Assembly (NCBI GenBank): GCA_009693435.1
Contig: SHXF01000112.1
Location: 1-14,116, forward strand
DNA from: Betaproteobacteria bacterium
Lineage (GTDB): Bacteria; Pseudomonadota; Gammaproteobacteria; Burkholderiales; SG8-39
Reading direction: 5' to 3'
DNA: 14,116 nt
The stretch's first letter is position 1. Every line of letters starts with the position of its first letter. Both the position numbers and the translations under genes were made by a program. A model generated the notes under the pieces. It was not told the origin of the DNA. It saw only the letters and a list, made by a program, of their open reading frames with translations, and ran no database searches. This document shows positions 1 to 7,261 of the stretch, in pieces.

Positions 1-84
1 TGTCGATGACCATCCGTAGATGATCAACCCACCGCGCCCGCGCAGCTTGCCTGTCAGCCGCCTTGCCACCTCCCTTGTGCCCTT

Positions 85-141
85 CCAGGCTCATTCCTCA
101 ATGGAATGTCGAGCCTTCCTCCAGGCTCATACCTCGTTGGA
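85..141. repeat. Two imperfect direct repeats upstream of the amidotransferase gene
   Basis: CCAGGCTCATTCCTC at 85-99 recurs as CCAGGCTCATACCTC at 121-135, and both are followed two bases later by TGGA. The copies are exactly 36 bp apart and match at 18 of 21 positions. They sit 70-130 bp before the amidotransferase start. They could be paired regulator sites or a decayed small duplication; nothing in the sequence decides this. Confidence 0.5.
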
Positions 142-174
142 CAAGACTCTCGCAATGAACAGCGGCAGGATTGC

Positions 175-180
175 TATAAA
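175..180 (+). promoter_or_regulatory. Candidate -10 element for the amidotransferase gene
   Basis: TATAAA lies 31 bp before the ATG at 212, in a locally AT-richer stretch of GC-rich DNA. No good -35 element is found 16-18 bp upstream. A TTGGAC at 137-142 is too far away to pair with it. The call rests on the -10 match and position only. Confidence 0.3.
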
Positions 181-211
181 ATTGCGCAGACTCCTCATTG
201 CCGGCTCCCTG

Positions 212-931
212 ATGAAACCCATTGCGATTCTGCGGCACAGCCCGACTGAAGGGCCCGGCTATTTTGCCACATACCTCGACCGTCGCCGGCTGGCCTGGCG
301 CGTTATCTGCATCGATGCGGGCGAGCCGGTGCCGGCGTCTCCCGATGATTTTTCCGGCCTGGCGTTGATGGGTGGCGCGATGAGCGTGAATGACCCGCTA
401 CCCTGGATCGAACCGGTGCTGGGGCTGATACGCGATGCCGTCAGCCGTGACATTCCGGTAATCGGGCATTGTCTCGGCGGGCAGTTGATGTCGCGGGCGC
501 TGGGTGGCGTGGTCTCGCGCAATCCCGTCAAGGAAATCGGCTGGGGAAAGGTGACGCCATTCGACGGCGCCGAGGCGCGCCGCTGGTTTGGCGACGGCGG
601 TGAATTTCTGTCGTTTCACTGGCATGGCGAGACGTTCACCATTCCCGAGCGCGCCACCCGCATCGCCTCCAGTCCCTACTGCGACAATCAGGCATTTGCC
701 ATCGGCCCGCACCTCGCGCTGCAGTGCCATGTGGAGATGACCGCGGATTTGATTCTCGCCTGGTGTGCCGACTGGTCCAAAGAAGTGGCCGCTCTCGCCA
801 GGCTCACCGCATCGGTTCAATCACCGGCGCAGATGGGAGAAGATATCGAGGCCAGGCTGCGCGGACTGCATGCAGTGGCTGACCGGCTTTACGATCGTTG
901 GGTGGAGGGGTTGGCGGGGCGCCAGCCTTAA
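212..931 (+). CDS. Class I glutamine amidotransferase domain protein (GATase1)
   Basis: A 239-residue stand-alone class I glutamine amidotransferase, which by family would release ammonia from glutamine or a related gamma-glutamyl substrate. The nucleophile elbow reads GHCLGGQ with Cys87. The other triad residues are probably His173 and Glu175 in QCHVEM. An early MGGAMSVND segment (53-61) fits the oxyanion loop. The ATG at 212 is chosen because homology-like sequence (MKPIAILRHS) begins there; the frame is open further upstream but reads as non-protein, and there is no clear Shine-Dalgarno site. There is no fused synthetase domain, so the acceptor is unknown; GMP synthase-like or gamma-glutamyl hydrolase-like proteins are the nearest types. 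It is convergent with the minus-strand operon and probably unrelated to it. Confidence 0.88.
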   Translation: MKPIAILRHSPTEGPGYFATYLDRRRLAWRVICIDAGEPVPASPDDFSGLALMGGAMSVNDPLPWIEPVLGLIRDAVSRDIPVIGHCLGGQLMSRALGGVVSRNPVKEIGWGKVTPFDGAEARRWFGDGGEFLSFHWHGETFTIPERATRIASSPYCDNQAFAIGPHLALQCHVEMTADLILAWCADWSKEVAALARLTASVQSPAQMGEDIEARLRGLHAVADRLYDRWVEGLAGRQP

Positions 932-961
932 CCTTGCGGTGGTGTACTGGATGCGCCCCAA

Positions 962-978
962 GGCCCGCGTTGCGGGCC
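962..978. terminator. GC-rich hairpin between convergent genes
   Basis: GGCCCGC (962-968) and GCGGGCC (972-978) form a perfect 7-bp stem with a GTT loop, in the gap between the amidotransferase stop and the end of yajQ. No T-tract follows on either strand. It is a plausible bidirectional terminator, but not a classical intrinsic one. Confidence 0.4.
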
Positions 979-1037
979 GACGACTTCCGGGGTCGCATCC
1001 CCACCTGCGGTGTGGCCCCTGCTCCGCCCTGAAGTCG

Positions 1038-1523
1038 TCAGTCCCTGAAATTATTGAACTGCACCGGGAAATCTTTCACCGAGCTGCGCACCAGGGCGAT
1101 CGCCGACTGCAGGTCGTCTTTCTTGGCGCCCGAGACGCGCACCGCCGCGCCCTGGATGCTGGCCTGCACCTTGATCTTTGCGTCCTTGATCGTTTTCACG
1201 ACCTGCTTGGCCTTGTCCTGTTCGATGCCTTCCTTGACCTTGATGACCTGCTTCACCTTGGTGCCGCCGATTTTTTCCATGGCCTGCTGATCGAACTGGC
1301 GGCTGTCCACACCGCGTTTCGAGCATTTTCCGGTGAACAGGTCCATCACCTGGCGCAACTTGAATTCATCGTCGCCGTACAGGGTGATGGTCAGCTCATT
1401 TTGTTCGACGCGCGAATCGGAACCCTTGAAGTCGAAGCGGTTGTCTATTTCCTTGTTGGACTGGTCGACGGCATTTTTCAGCTCGACCTTGTTGACTTCG
1501 GAAACGATGTCGAAGGAAGGCAT
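1038..1523 (-). CDS. yajQ: YajQ/DUF520 family nucleotide-binding protein
   Basis: A 161-residue protein that matches the YajQ family over its full length. It begins [11 protein letters not shown] and continues with [20 protein letters not shown], followed by the duplicated ferredoxin-like fold and a C-terminal [10 protein letters not shown]. Members are cytosolic. Some bind cyclic di-GMP and act with transcription factors, but most have no assigned role. The ATG at 1523 is the family start; the frame is open far upstream only because it shadows the MFS gene. It lies 32 bp after the MFS stop and is last in the minus-strand train. A TATAAT within the end of the MFS gene could give it its own transcript. 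It is a housekeeping gene and probably unconnected to urate use. Confidence 0.95.
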   Translation of the reverse strand: MPSFDIVSEVNKVELKNAVDQSNKEIDNRFDFKGSDSRVEQNELTITLYGDDEFKLRQVMDLFTGKCSKRGVDSRQFDQQAMEKIGGTKVKQVIKVKEGIEQDKAKQVVKTIKDAKIKVQASIQGAAVRVSGAKKDDLQSAIALVRSSVKDFPVQFNNFRD

Positions 1524-1554
1524 GGCGGATCCAGTTGCTCGAAAGAGGGCATCG

Positions 1555-1560
1555 ATTATA
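1555..1560 (-). promoter_or_regulatory. Candidate -10 box for yajQ
   Basis: The minus strand reads a perfect TATAAT here, overlapping the MFS stop codon and 31 bp before the yajQ ATG. The -35 position is GC-rich and does not resemble TTGACA, and there is no extended TGn motif. It is suggestive only. Confidence 0.3.
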
Positions 1561-2764
1561 TCGGACGGACGCGCCGCCCGCCGCCCCTGACCAGCAGGCA
1601 GAGCGCGCCGGCCAGAGGAAAAACGGCCATGTATGTGTAGGTGTTGCCGAAGCCCCATGCGCCAGCGGAGATGCCGAAGATTACCGGTCCGACGATCATC
1701 CCCGTTGTGCCCGGCAGAAAGATCACGCCGATGATGCGGCCCACCGCGTCCGGCGGACACAGGCGGGCCACCTCGGCGAGAAACACGCCATTCCAGCCCC
1801 CAGCCGTCAGGCCGAACACGAAGCACAACAATCCGAGCATGGGCGCGCTCATTTGCGTGCCGCGGAATCCCAGCAGGACGCTGCACAGGGTCATCGCCAC
1901 CCCGATGCCCGCAAGCAGTGCCGCGGCGCTCATCAGGCGTCCCGACACCATCCCCCACAGCAGGCGCCCGAGCAGTCCGCCCGCCTGCGCCACAGCGAGG
2001 AACACGCCGGCGGCGGCGAGCGATTCGCCGCGTTCCTTGACGAGGAAGCTTACGAGAAACGAATTGAAGCAGATCTGGATGGTGAGAAAACCGAACGAGG
2101 CGAGGGCGGCACGCATCATCGGCCAGCTGCGCCAGATCAGCAATACCGTCTCGGCGAAGGTGGCGCGGTGCGAGGAGTCGCGCGGCGGATACAGGGAATC
2201 GAATCGGGCGCGCGGCCGCTGCAGCGCAAACGAAAACGCCAGCATCAGCACTGCGACGCATCCCATCGCCCCGCGCCAGCCGACCAGGGGCAGCAGGAAC
2301 GGATACAGGATTCCGGAAAGCATGCCGCCGACCTGTGCGCCGGTCTGCTTGAAGGAGAAAATGAATGGTTGCTGCCTGGCCGGCGTGACGCGTGCGAGCA
2401 GGTAGGAACTGGCCGGCGTTTCGATGCCGAAGGCAAGACCCACGGCGATGGCGGCAACCAGCAGCATGACCGCCAGACCGGTGCTGCCGAACAGCATCGC
2501 GGCTGCGCACATCAACAGGCACAGTTGCGTCACGCCCATGGCCCCGAAGCGCCGCAGCAGGGCGCCCGCCAGCACCGAGGTGAGAATCGAAGCGATCCAG
2601 GTCAGCGCCATATACGGGCCGACCAGCGTGGTCGACACGCCCAGGTCTTCCGCGATGGCCGGCGCCATGACCGGCACGGCGAACAGGCCGACGGTGCAGA
2701 TGATCATGGCGCCGTTCAGCCACAATGCAAGGGCGAATGCATTTTTCACGACGGCGTCTTTCAC
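1556..2764 (-). CDS. Major facilitator superfamily transporter
   Basis: A roughly 400-residue inner-membrane transporter with about twelve hydrophobic segments. The first is [20 protein letters not shown], and a charged central loop ([18 protein letters not shown]) separates the two halves. The R-R-F-G stretch after helix 2 and the [10 protein letters not shown] segment after helix 4 resemble MFS loops. It lies 58 bp after the second uraH-like gene in the urate operon, so import of urate, allantoin or another purine breakdown product is a reasonable inference; the substrate cannot be read from sequence. Start choice is unusual: three in-frame GTG codons (2779, 2764, 2749) lie in a 15-bp tandem repeat. 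The GTG at 2764 is preferred because AAGGA precedes it by 7 nt; 2779 would add five residues. Confidence 0.87.
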   Translation of the reverse strand: MKDAVVKNAFALALWLNGAMIICTVGLFAVPVMAPAIAEDLGVSTTLVGPYMALTWIASILTSVLAGALLRRFGAMGVTQLCLLMCAAAMLFGSTGLAVMLLVAAIAVGLAFGIETPASSYLLARVTPARQQPFIFSFKQTGAQVGGMLSGILYPFLLPLVGWRGAMGCVAVLMLAFSFALQRPRARFDSLYPPRDSSHRATFAETVLLIWRSWPMMRAALASFGFLTIQICFNSFLVSFLVKERGESLAAAGVFLAVAQAGGLLGRLLWGMVSGRLMSAAALLAGIGVAMTLCSVLLGFRGTQMSAPMLGLLCFVFGLTAGGWNGVFLAEVARLCPPDAVGRIIGVIFLPGTTGMIVGPVIFGISAGAWGFGNTYTYMAVFPLAGALCLLVRGGGRRVRPI

Positions 2765-2785
2765 GACGGCATCCTTCACGACGGC
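2741..2785 (-). repeat. Three tandem 15-bp units at the MFS start
   Basis: On the minus strand the unit GCCGTCGTGAARGAY occurs three times head to tail (2785-2771, 2770-2756, 2755-2741); the last unit ends AAAAAT instead. Each unit encodes AVVK plus D or N and supplies an in-frame GTG. The first unit also supplies an AAGGA placed to serve the next GTG. Confidence 0.85.
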
Positions 2786-2822
2786 AACCCGATGAAAAAG
2801 CGTCGGCCGCGCGAGCGCGCGG

Positions 2823-3170
2823 TCAAGCGCCTCCCCGGAAGCATGAATAGCCCCACGGGGTCATCTTGAAGGGAAGGTGATAGTGCTGCGCGGTGTCGGC
2901 GACGCCGAAGCGGTACGGCACGACTTCGAGAAACGGCACCGCGGGAAGGCTCACGCCGGCGGTGCGATAGAAATCGCCCACGTAAAACAACGCCTCGTAG
3001 GTGCCCGCATCGCAAGGCCCGGCGAGCACGGGGTCATCCAGCGTGCCTTTCGCGGACAGGTGGCCGCTTGCCACGAGTTTGCGCGGCGCGAGGTGCCACA
3101 ATTCGACGCGCATACCCGCGCCAACGATGCCGCGCGAAACGTCCACCACGTGAATCGAGATGCCGGGCAT
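2823..3170 (-). CDS. Diverged HIU hydrolase / transthyretin-like protein (second copy)
   Basis: A 115-residue protein of the transthyretin/5-hydroxyisourate hydrolase family, starting MPGISIHVVD at the ATG 4 bp after the upstream uraH stop. It keeps the N-terminal His7 and the HYH pair near the end (His98). Aligned with its neighbour, however, the substrate-binding Arg of NQDGRT is replaced by Thr43 (SAKGTL). The C-terminal YRGS signature, needed for HIU hydrolysis in characterised enzymes, reads FRGG followed by Ala (111-115). The ORF is intact, compact and co-transcribed, so this looks like a specialised paralog rather than debris. It could be a partner subunit of the catalytic copy, an enzyme for another ureide, or a hydrolase tolerant of these changes. 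Family assignment is firm; activity is uncertain. Confidence 0.88.
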   Translation of the reverse strand: MPGISIHVVDVSRGIVGAGMRVELWHLAPRKLVASGHLSAKGTLDDPVLAGPCDAGTYEALFYVGDFYRTAGVSLPAVPFLEVVPYRFGVADTAQHYHLPFKMTPWGYSCFRGGA

Positions 3171-3174
3171 GGGC

Positions 3175-3528
3175 TCAGCTGCCGCGGTAGGTGCTGTAAC
3201 TCCACGGGGAAACCAGCAGCGGCACGTGATAGTGCGCGGCTGCGTCCGCAATGGCGAAGCGCAACGGTATCCGGTCGAGAAAGGGCGGTTCGGCCAGCCG
3301 CGCCCCGCTGCGGGCGAAATATTCCGCGGTGTGGAACAGCAGCTCGAATTCACCCGTCTGCATCGCATCGGCCGACAGTATCGGTTCGGCGGTGCGCCCG
3401 TCCTGATTGGTGTGCACCGTCTTGATCAATCGTGCCTGCCCGCCTTCTATACGCAGAAAATCAATGCGCATGGCCGCGGCGGGGCAACCGCTTGCGGTGT
3501 CGAGCACGTGCGTGGAGAGTCTTCCCAT
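3175..3528 (-). CDS. uraH: 5-hydroxyisourate hydrolase
   Basis: A 117-residue cytosolic enzyme that hydrolyses 5-hydroxyisourate to OHCU, the second step from urate to allantoin. All signature elements are present: STHVLD with His7, TNQDGR with Arg45, [10 protein letters not shown] with His101 and the C-terminal YRGS (114-117). No signal peptide is seen, unlike periplasmic homologs. It lies 23 bp after uraD and 4 bp before a diverged paralog, so it is almost certainly part of the puuD-uraD transcript. The ATG at 3528 gives the canonical N-terminus with a modest AGGA upstream. Confidence 0.96.
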   Translation of the reverse strand: MGRLSTHVLDTASGCPAAAMRIDFLRIEGGQARLIKTVHTNQDGRTAEPILSADAMQTGEFELLFHTAEYFARSGARLAEPPFLDRIPLRFAIADAAAHYHVPLLVSPWSYSTYRGS

Positions 3529-3551
3529 GGGGTCCTGACAGGATTCCTTGC

Positions 3552-4079
3552 TCAGGTTGTTGCGACCAACGCGTCCAGCCGCAGCCGTGTGATCGCTTCG
3601 ATCTGGGCCATGCAGGCGTGAATTTCAGTTTCGGTATCGTTCGCCAGGCGCCGCTCGAATTCCGAGAAGATCCGGGCACGGGTGTAATTGCGAACCGCGA
3701 TGATAAACGGAAAGCCGTGCCGGGCGCGGTAATCGCGGTTGAGGCGCGCGATGAGCGCCTTCTCCTCCGGCGCCAGGTTGATCAGCCCGGCGCCCTTCTG
3801 TTCCAGTTCCGACGCCGCTGTGAGAGTGCCGCTTTGAGCTTCCCGGCCGGCGAGGTCCGGATGGGCGCGCAGCAGGGCAAGTTGTTCCTCGCGCCCCGCA
3901 CTGCCGGCGGCGTGCGCCATCGCGGCATGCAATGCCGCCACGTCGGCGAACGGGCGCGCCTCGAAGGCGCGCTCCGCGACCCATGGCGAGTGTTCGAATA
4001 CCCCGCCCAGTCGCGCGACGAACCGGGCGCAGTCCATGCCGTTGAGGGTGGCGAGGGTGAGGGGCGCGCCCGCCGTCAT
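3552..4079 (-). CDS. uraD: OHCU decarboxylase
   Basis: A 175-residue 2-oxo-4-hydroxy-4-carboxy-5-ureidoimidazoline decarboxylase, which converts OHCU stereospecifically to S-allantoin. It has the RAHPDLAG motif with catalytic His73. Glu93 lies in ELEQKGAGL, with the same 20-residue spacing from the His as in characterised enzymes. Other family segments are [20 protein letters not shown] and a C-terminal arginine pair (165/167). The ATG at 4079 overlaps the puuD stop in an ATGA arrangement, which points to translational coupling; the upstream in-frame ATG (4106) lies within puuD and is not needed. It stands between puuD and uraH, so the three spontaneous or enzymatic steps from urate are contiguous. 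Confidence 0.96.
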   Translation of the reverse strand: MTAGAPLTLATLNGMDCARFVARLGGVFEHSPWVAERAFEARPFADVAALHAAMAHAAGSAGREEQLALLRAHPDLAGREAQSGTLTAASELEQKGAGLINLAPEEKALIARLNRDYRARHGFPFIIAVRNYTRARIFSEFERRLANDTETEIHACMAQIEAITRLRLDALVATT

Positions 4080-5275
4080 TGTTCGGGCGCCCCGCGTGAA
4101 ATCCACGCGCCGATCAACGCCCGCTCCGCGGCTGTGATGCCGGTGAGGTTACCCGGCGGCATTACCTGCGCGGCCACGCTTTGCGCGTAAATGCGCGGCG
4201 CATGCGCGCGGATCTGCGCGGCGGTGTCGAACATCACGCCGCCGGGCGGCGCGGCGAACCCGGGTTGTTTCGGCGTGGCGGAATGGCAGTTGAGGCAGCG
4301 CGCCGCGATCACCGCCTGCACATTGGCCATCGTCGCGGCGCTGCCTGCGTCGCCCGCGGCGCCAGCAGCGGCGGGTTCCGGCCGTGCAGGGGCAAGCAGC
4401 GCAGCCAGCACAACCAGCATCGCCACGGCGAGCGCCGGCAGCGGCCAGGCGTTCTTCCCCTTGTGCCGCAGGTTGAAGAAATGGCGGATCATCACGCCCG
4501 CCGCCGAGATGACCGCGAGCACCAGCCAGCCGTGGCGGTTGCCGTAGGTCATGGGGTAGTGGCTGCTGAGCATGATGAACAGCACCGGCAGGGTGAAGTA
4601 GTTGTTGTGTATCGAGCGCTGCTTGCCCATCGCGCCGGGCTTCGGATCCGGGATGCCGCCCGCGGCAATGGTGTCCACCATCTTGCGCTGGCCGGGGATG
4701 ACGATGAAATACACATTCCACACCATGATGGTGCCGATCACCGCGCCGGTGTGCAGGTAGGCGGCGCGCGCGCCGAATATCTGGTGGAATCCCCACGAGG
4801 TCGCGCACAGCAGCACGAAGACGACGCTGCCGAGCAGCAGTTCGCTGCCGATGAAGCGGCACAGTGCGTCGTAGATCAACCAGCCGGCCACCAGGCTGGC
4901 GGCGCTGATTGCGATGGCGGCGGGCACCGACAGGTCGGCGATGGTGCGATCGATCAGGAACGTTCCCGCGCCCCACCAGTACACGATCGCGAGCATGCCC
5001 ATGCCGGACAGCCAGGTGGAGTACGCCTCCCACTTGAACCAGTGCAGCGTGGCCGGCAGCTTCTCCGGGCCGAGCATGTACTTCTGGTTATGGTAGAAGC
5101 CGCCGCCGTGCACCGACCAGATTTCGCCGAACACCCGCGGATTGTCGCCCCGGTAGGGTTCCAGATGGTTGTCCAGCCAGACGAAATAGAACGAGGAGCC
5201 GATCCATGCGATGCCGGTGATCACATGCAGCCAGCGCATCAGCAGGTTCAGCCAGTCGACGACATACGCTTCCAC
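4076..5275 (-). CDS. puuD: Membrane-bound urate hydroxylase with cytochrome c domain
   Basis: A 399-residue fusion: an integral membrane urate oxidase domain with about eight hydrophobic segments (RWLHVITGIAWIGSSFYFVW, then WGFHQIF, HNNYFTLPVLFIML and others), an Ala/Pro-rich linker, and a C-terminal cytochrome c domain with CLNCH (327-331). MPPGN supplies the likely axial Met372. The PuuD family oxidises urate to 5-hydroxyisourate and passes electrons to the respiratory chain instead of making peroxide as soluble uricase does. The GTG at 5275 is preferred over the ATG at 5320: AAGGAG lies 6 nt before it, and MEAYVVDWLNLL matches the usual family N-terminus. It is the first gene of the minus-strand urate operon, and its stop overlaps the uraD start. 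Confidence 0.95.
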   Translation of the reverse strand: MEAYVVDWLNLLMRWLHVITGIAWIGSSFYFVWLDNHLEPYRGDNPRVFGEIWSVHGGGFYHNQKYMLGPEKLPATLHWFKWEAYSTWLSGMGMLAIVYWWGAGTFLIDRTIADLSVPAAIAISAASLVAGWLIYDALCRFIGSELLLGSVVFVLLCATSWGFHQIFGARAAYLHTGAVIGTIMVWNVYFIVIPGQRKMVDTIAAGGIPDPKPGAMGKQRSIHNNYFTLPVLFIMLSSHYPMTYGNRHGWLVLAVISAAGVMIRHFFNLRHKGKNAWPLPALAVAMLVVLAALLAPARPEPAAAGAAGDAGSAATMANVQAVIAARCLNCHSATPKQPGFAAPPGGVMFDTAAQIRAHAPRIYAQSVAAQVMPPGNLTGITAAERALIGAWISRGAPEQ

Positions 5276-5281
5276 GCGGTG

Positions 5282-5287
5282 CTCCTT
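5282..5287 (-). promoter_or_regulatory. Ribosome binding site deciding the puuD start
   Basis: The minus strand reads AAGGAG here, followed by six bases and GTG at 5275. The ATG at 5320, 45 bp upstream, has no comparable site. Confidence 0.7.
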
Positions 5288-5349
5288 ATACGCCTCGAAC
5301 AAGGCTGTCGATCGCGGCATTGCGGTTCCGGTTGTTGTATTTCATTCTG

Positions 5350-5360
5350 ATCGGACCGAT
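5350..5360. promoter_or_regulatory. Short palindrome in the puuD / M20 divergent intergenic region
   Basis: ATCGG-A-CCGAT is a perfect 5-bp inverted repeat in the 286-bp gap between the divergent puuD and M20 genes, about 75 bp before the puuD start. The gap must hold the promoters for both transcription units, but no convincing -35/-10 pair is seen on either strand. This is only a candidate operator. Confidence 0.25.
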
Positions 5361-5561
5361 AGCGATTCTGTGTAACATAGGGAAGAAGCCATGACCCGTC
5401 AAGGTAGATGAGAAGCGCAGATGAGCCGTGCGGGCAGCGCAATGCATCGGGAATACTGCCAGGTACACGACCCCTGTTCCATCGGCATGACGCATCCGTG
5501 ATCGTTGCGGGCAGCTTGTGCATTGCTCGAAGCAGCGGGTCATGATGAGGGAAAATCCGCC

Positions 5562-6845
5562 ATGAACGCACGCCAGAAAATAAAAGCCTTCCTCGCCCGC
5601 GAGCGCGACGCGCAAACGCGCTTTCTCGCAGAGATGGTGAAGGTCCCGTCCGACAACCCGCCGGGTGACTGTCGCCCCCACGCCGAACGCGCGGCCGAAT
5701 TGCTCGGGCAACTCGGCCTCAAGGTGGAGCAACATGCGGTGCCGGATGCGCAGGTGCGCGCCAACGGCATGTTGAGTTGCACCAACCTGATCGTGCGCGA
5801 GCGCTTCGGCGCGGACAGCGGGAGCGCCGGCGCCGCGGGCCCGGTCGTCGCCTGCAACGCGCACGGCGACGTGGTGCCGCCCGGCTCGGGCTGGAGCGCG
5901 GACCCCTACGGCGCGGAGATCCGCGACGGTGTCATGTACGGGCGCGGCGTGGCGGTGTCGAAATCCGATTTCGCCACCTACACCTGGGCGCTGCTTGCGC
6001 TGCGCGCCGCATTGGAGAAGAAGGGCGGCTCGGCAGATGAGCCGGCGGCATTGTGCGGCGTCATCGAACTGCACTTCACGTACGACGAAGAAGTCGGCGG
6101 TGCGATCGGCCCGGTATGGTTGCTGGAAAACGGTTTGACGAAACCCGATTTCGTGATCTCGGCGGGTTTCTCCCACGGCATCACCACCGCGCACAACGGC
6201 GCGCTGCACCTCGAGGTTGAATTGCAGGGCAAGTCCGCCCACGCCGCGGTCCCCGATTCAGGTGACGATGCACTCGAGGCCGCCACATTCATCATGGCCG
6301 ATCTGTATCGCATTCGCCGCGAATACGGCGCGCTTCGTTCCAGAGTGCCGGGCATAGAAAGCCCGACCCTGGTGGTGGGTTTGATCAACGGCGGCACCAG
6401 CACCAACGTGGTGCCCGATAATGTCAAATTCCGCCTGGACCGGCGCATCATTCCGGATGAGGACCCGGAAGATGTGGAAAAGACGCTGACCGCGCAGATC
6501 ATGGCGGCGGCGGCGCACTGGCCGGCGATACGCTGCAACGTGCGCCGCATTCTGCTTGCGCGGCCGTTCGTGCCCATCGCGGGCCAGGAGAGGCTCGTCG
6601 AGGCGATACGCGGCAACGCCGAGGCGGTGTTCGGCGAGGATATCCAACCGCACGGCGTCGCGATCTTCACCGACGCTCGCCACTACAGCGCGGCGGGCAT
6701 TCCCACCGTACTGTACGGCGCCGGCCCGCGCAACGTGGTCGAAGCCAATGGCCACCGCGCCGACGAACGGCTGGTTCTCGATGATCTCTACAAGGCCACC
6801 GAAGTCCTCGCGCTCACGTTTCTCGACCTGCTGTCGGTCGAATGA
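5562..6845 (+). CDS. M20 family metallopeptidase (ArgE/DapE-type deacylase)
   Basis: A 427-residue cytosolic zinc hydrolase of the M20 clan, which cleaves amide bonds of N-acyl amino acids or ureido compounds. Visible residues are CNAHGDVVPPG with metal ligand His101 and Asp103, YGRGVAVSKSD with the bridging Asp136, DEEVGG with the catalytic Glu pair 176-177, and EANGHRADE near the end, which could supply the last His ligand. The dimerisation domain (HLEVELQGKSAHAAVPDSGDDALEA) is in the expected place. GVAVSKSD departs from the commoner GxxDMKGG form. It does not look like allantoate amidohydrolase despite the ureide context. The ATG at 5562 has GAGGG 10 nt upstream. It is divergent from puuD, so shared control is possible. 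Substrate unknown. Confidence 0.88.
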   Translation: MNARQKIKAFLARERDAQTRFLAEMVKVPSDNPPGDCRPHAERAAELLGQLGLKVEQHAVPDAQVRANGMLSCTNLIVRERFGADSGSAGAAGPVVACNAHGDVVPPGSGWSADPYGAEIRDGVMYGRGVAVSKSDFATYTWALLALRAALEKKGGSADEPAALCGVIELHFTYDEEVGGAIGPVWLLENGLTKPDFVISAGFSHGITTAHNGALHLEVELQGKSAHAAVPDSGDDALEAATFIMADLYRIRREYGALRSRVPGIESPTLVVGLINGGTSTNVVPDNVKFRLDRRIIPDEDPEDVEKTLTAQIMAAAAHWPAIRCNVRRILLARPFVPIAGQERLVEAIRGNAEAVFGEDIQPHGVAIFTDARHYSAAGIPTVLYGAGPRNVVEANGHRADERLVLDDLYKATEVLALTFLDLLSVE

Positions 6846-6875
6846 ATGCACCGCGACGTTTCGCCGGATCCCACT

Positions 6876-7090
6876 TCTCGATCCGGACAGTGCTCCCTTT
6901 CGTATTTCTCGATCGGGACAGTCCTCCCTTTCGTATTTCTCGATCCGGACAGTGCTCTCTTTCGTATTTCTCGATCCGGACAGTGCTCCCTTTCGTATTT
7001 CTCGATCGGGACAGTGCTCCCTTTCGTATTTCTCGATCCGGAAAGTGCTCCCTTTCTATTTCTCGATCCGGACAGTGCTCCCTTTCGTAT
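6876..7090. repeat. Seven tandem copies of a 31-bp repeat
   Basis: Copies start at 6876, 6907, 6938, 6969, 7000, 7031 and 7061. Each begins TCTCGATCCGGACAGTGCTC and ends CCTTTCGTATT. Copies 2 and 5 carry GATCGGGAC in place of GATCCGGAC. Copy 6 has GGAAAG and lacks one base, making it 30 bp, and copy 7 stops before its last base. There are no spacers between units. The array begins 30 bp after the M20 stop. Because 31 is not a multiple of three, it leaves long open frames on both strands that read as the same peptide set; these are artefacts of the repeat. Function unknown. Confidence 0.95.
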
Positions 7091-7126
7091 CCAGGCATGA
7101 CCCCATTCGCCACCCCGGGATGTGCC

Positions 7127-7149
7127 CCCTTCTCCCTCCGGGAGAAGGG
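7127..7149. repeat. REP-like hairpin
   Basis: CCCTTCTCCC, loop TCC, then GGGAGAAGGG gives a perfect 10-bp stem, followed by AGGGGATGAGGGG. This resembles the short palindromic intergenic repeats common in proteobacterial genomes. No T-run follows, so it is not a classic terminator, though it may stop or stabilise the upstream transcript. Confidence 0.6.
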
Positions 7150-7171
7150 CAGGGGATGAGGGGAAACCCGC

Positions 7172-7254
7172 TATAATCATGAACTTTCATCCGCAAAACT
7201 CGCCATAATACGGACACCTCCATTAAGTTGTATTATCATAAAATATATAAAGGA
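7172..7254 (+). promoter_or_regulatory. AT-rich control region of the 7262 gene: -10 box, inverted repeat and RBS
   Basis: An AT-rich stretch in GC-rich surroundings directly precedes the 7262 gene. It holds a perfect TATAAT (7172-7177) without a good -35, and a 7-bp inverted repeat ATAATAC (7205-7211) / GTATTAT (7230-7236) with an 18-bp gap. A second AT-rich block (AAATATATAA, 7241-7250) runs into the AAGGA ribosome binding site at 7250-7254, 7 nt before the ATG. The inverted repeat is a candidate operator for an unidentified regulator. Confidence 0.4.
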
Positions 7255-7261
7255 TAGCGCC

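Noticed and set aside
1038..2723. A 561-codon fusion of an upstream segment with YajQ
   Set aside because: The upstream part is an off-frame shadow of the MFS gene. YajQ begins at its own conserved ATG at 1523.
1535..2869. Long + strand open frame of 444 codons
   Set aside because: It is antisense to the MFS gene. The translation is a low-complexity Arg/His/Gln/Ala-rich shadow, while the minus strand has clear transmembrane segments.
4181..5350. Long + strand open frame of 389 codons
   Set aside because: It is antisense to puuD and rich in His/Arg/Ala with no domain. puuD has the heme motif and membrane segments.
5562..6845. M20 gene as allantoate amidohydrolase (allC)
   Set aside because: The context is tempting, but the expected AllC-type motifs around the metal site are not seen, and the segment reads GVAVSKSD.
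6876..7090. Possible CRISPR array
   Set aside because: The 31-bp units are directly adjacent with no unique spacers, and no cas genes are present.
6556..7180. Several overlapping open frames with repeated FSIR/FLDPDS or SRNTKG-type peptides on both strands
   Set aside because: They are produced by the 31-bp repeat, which has few stops in any frame. No ribosome binding site, no independent start and no domain support translation.
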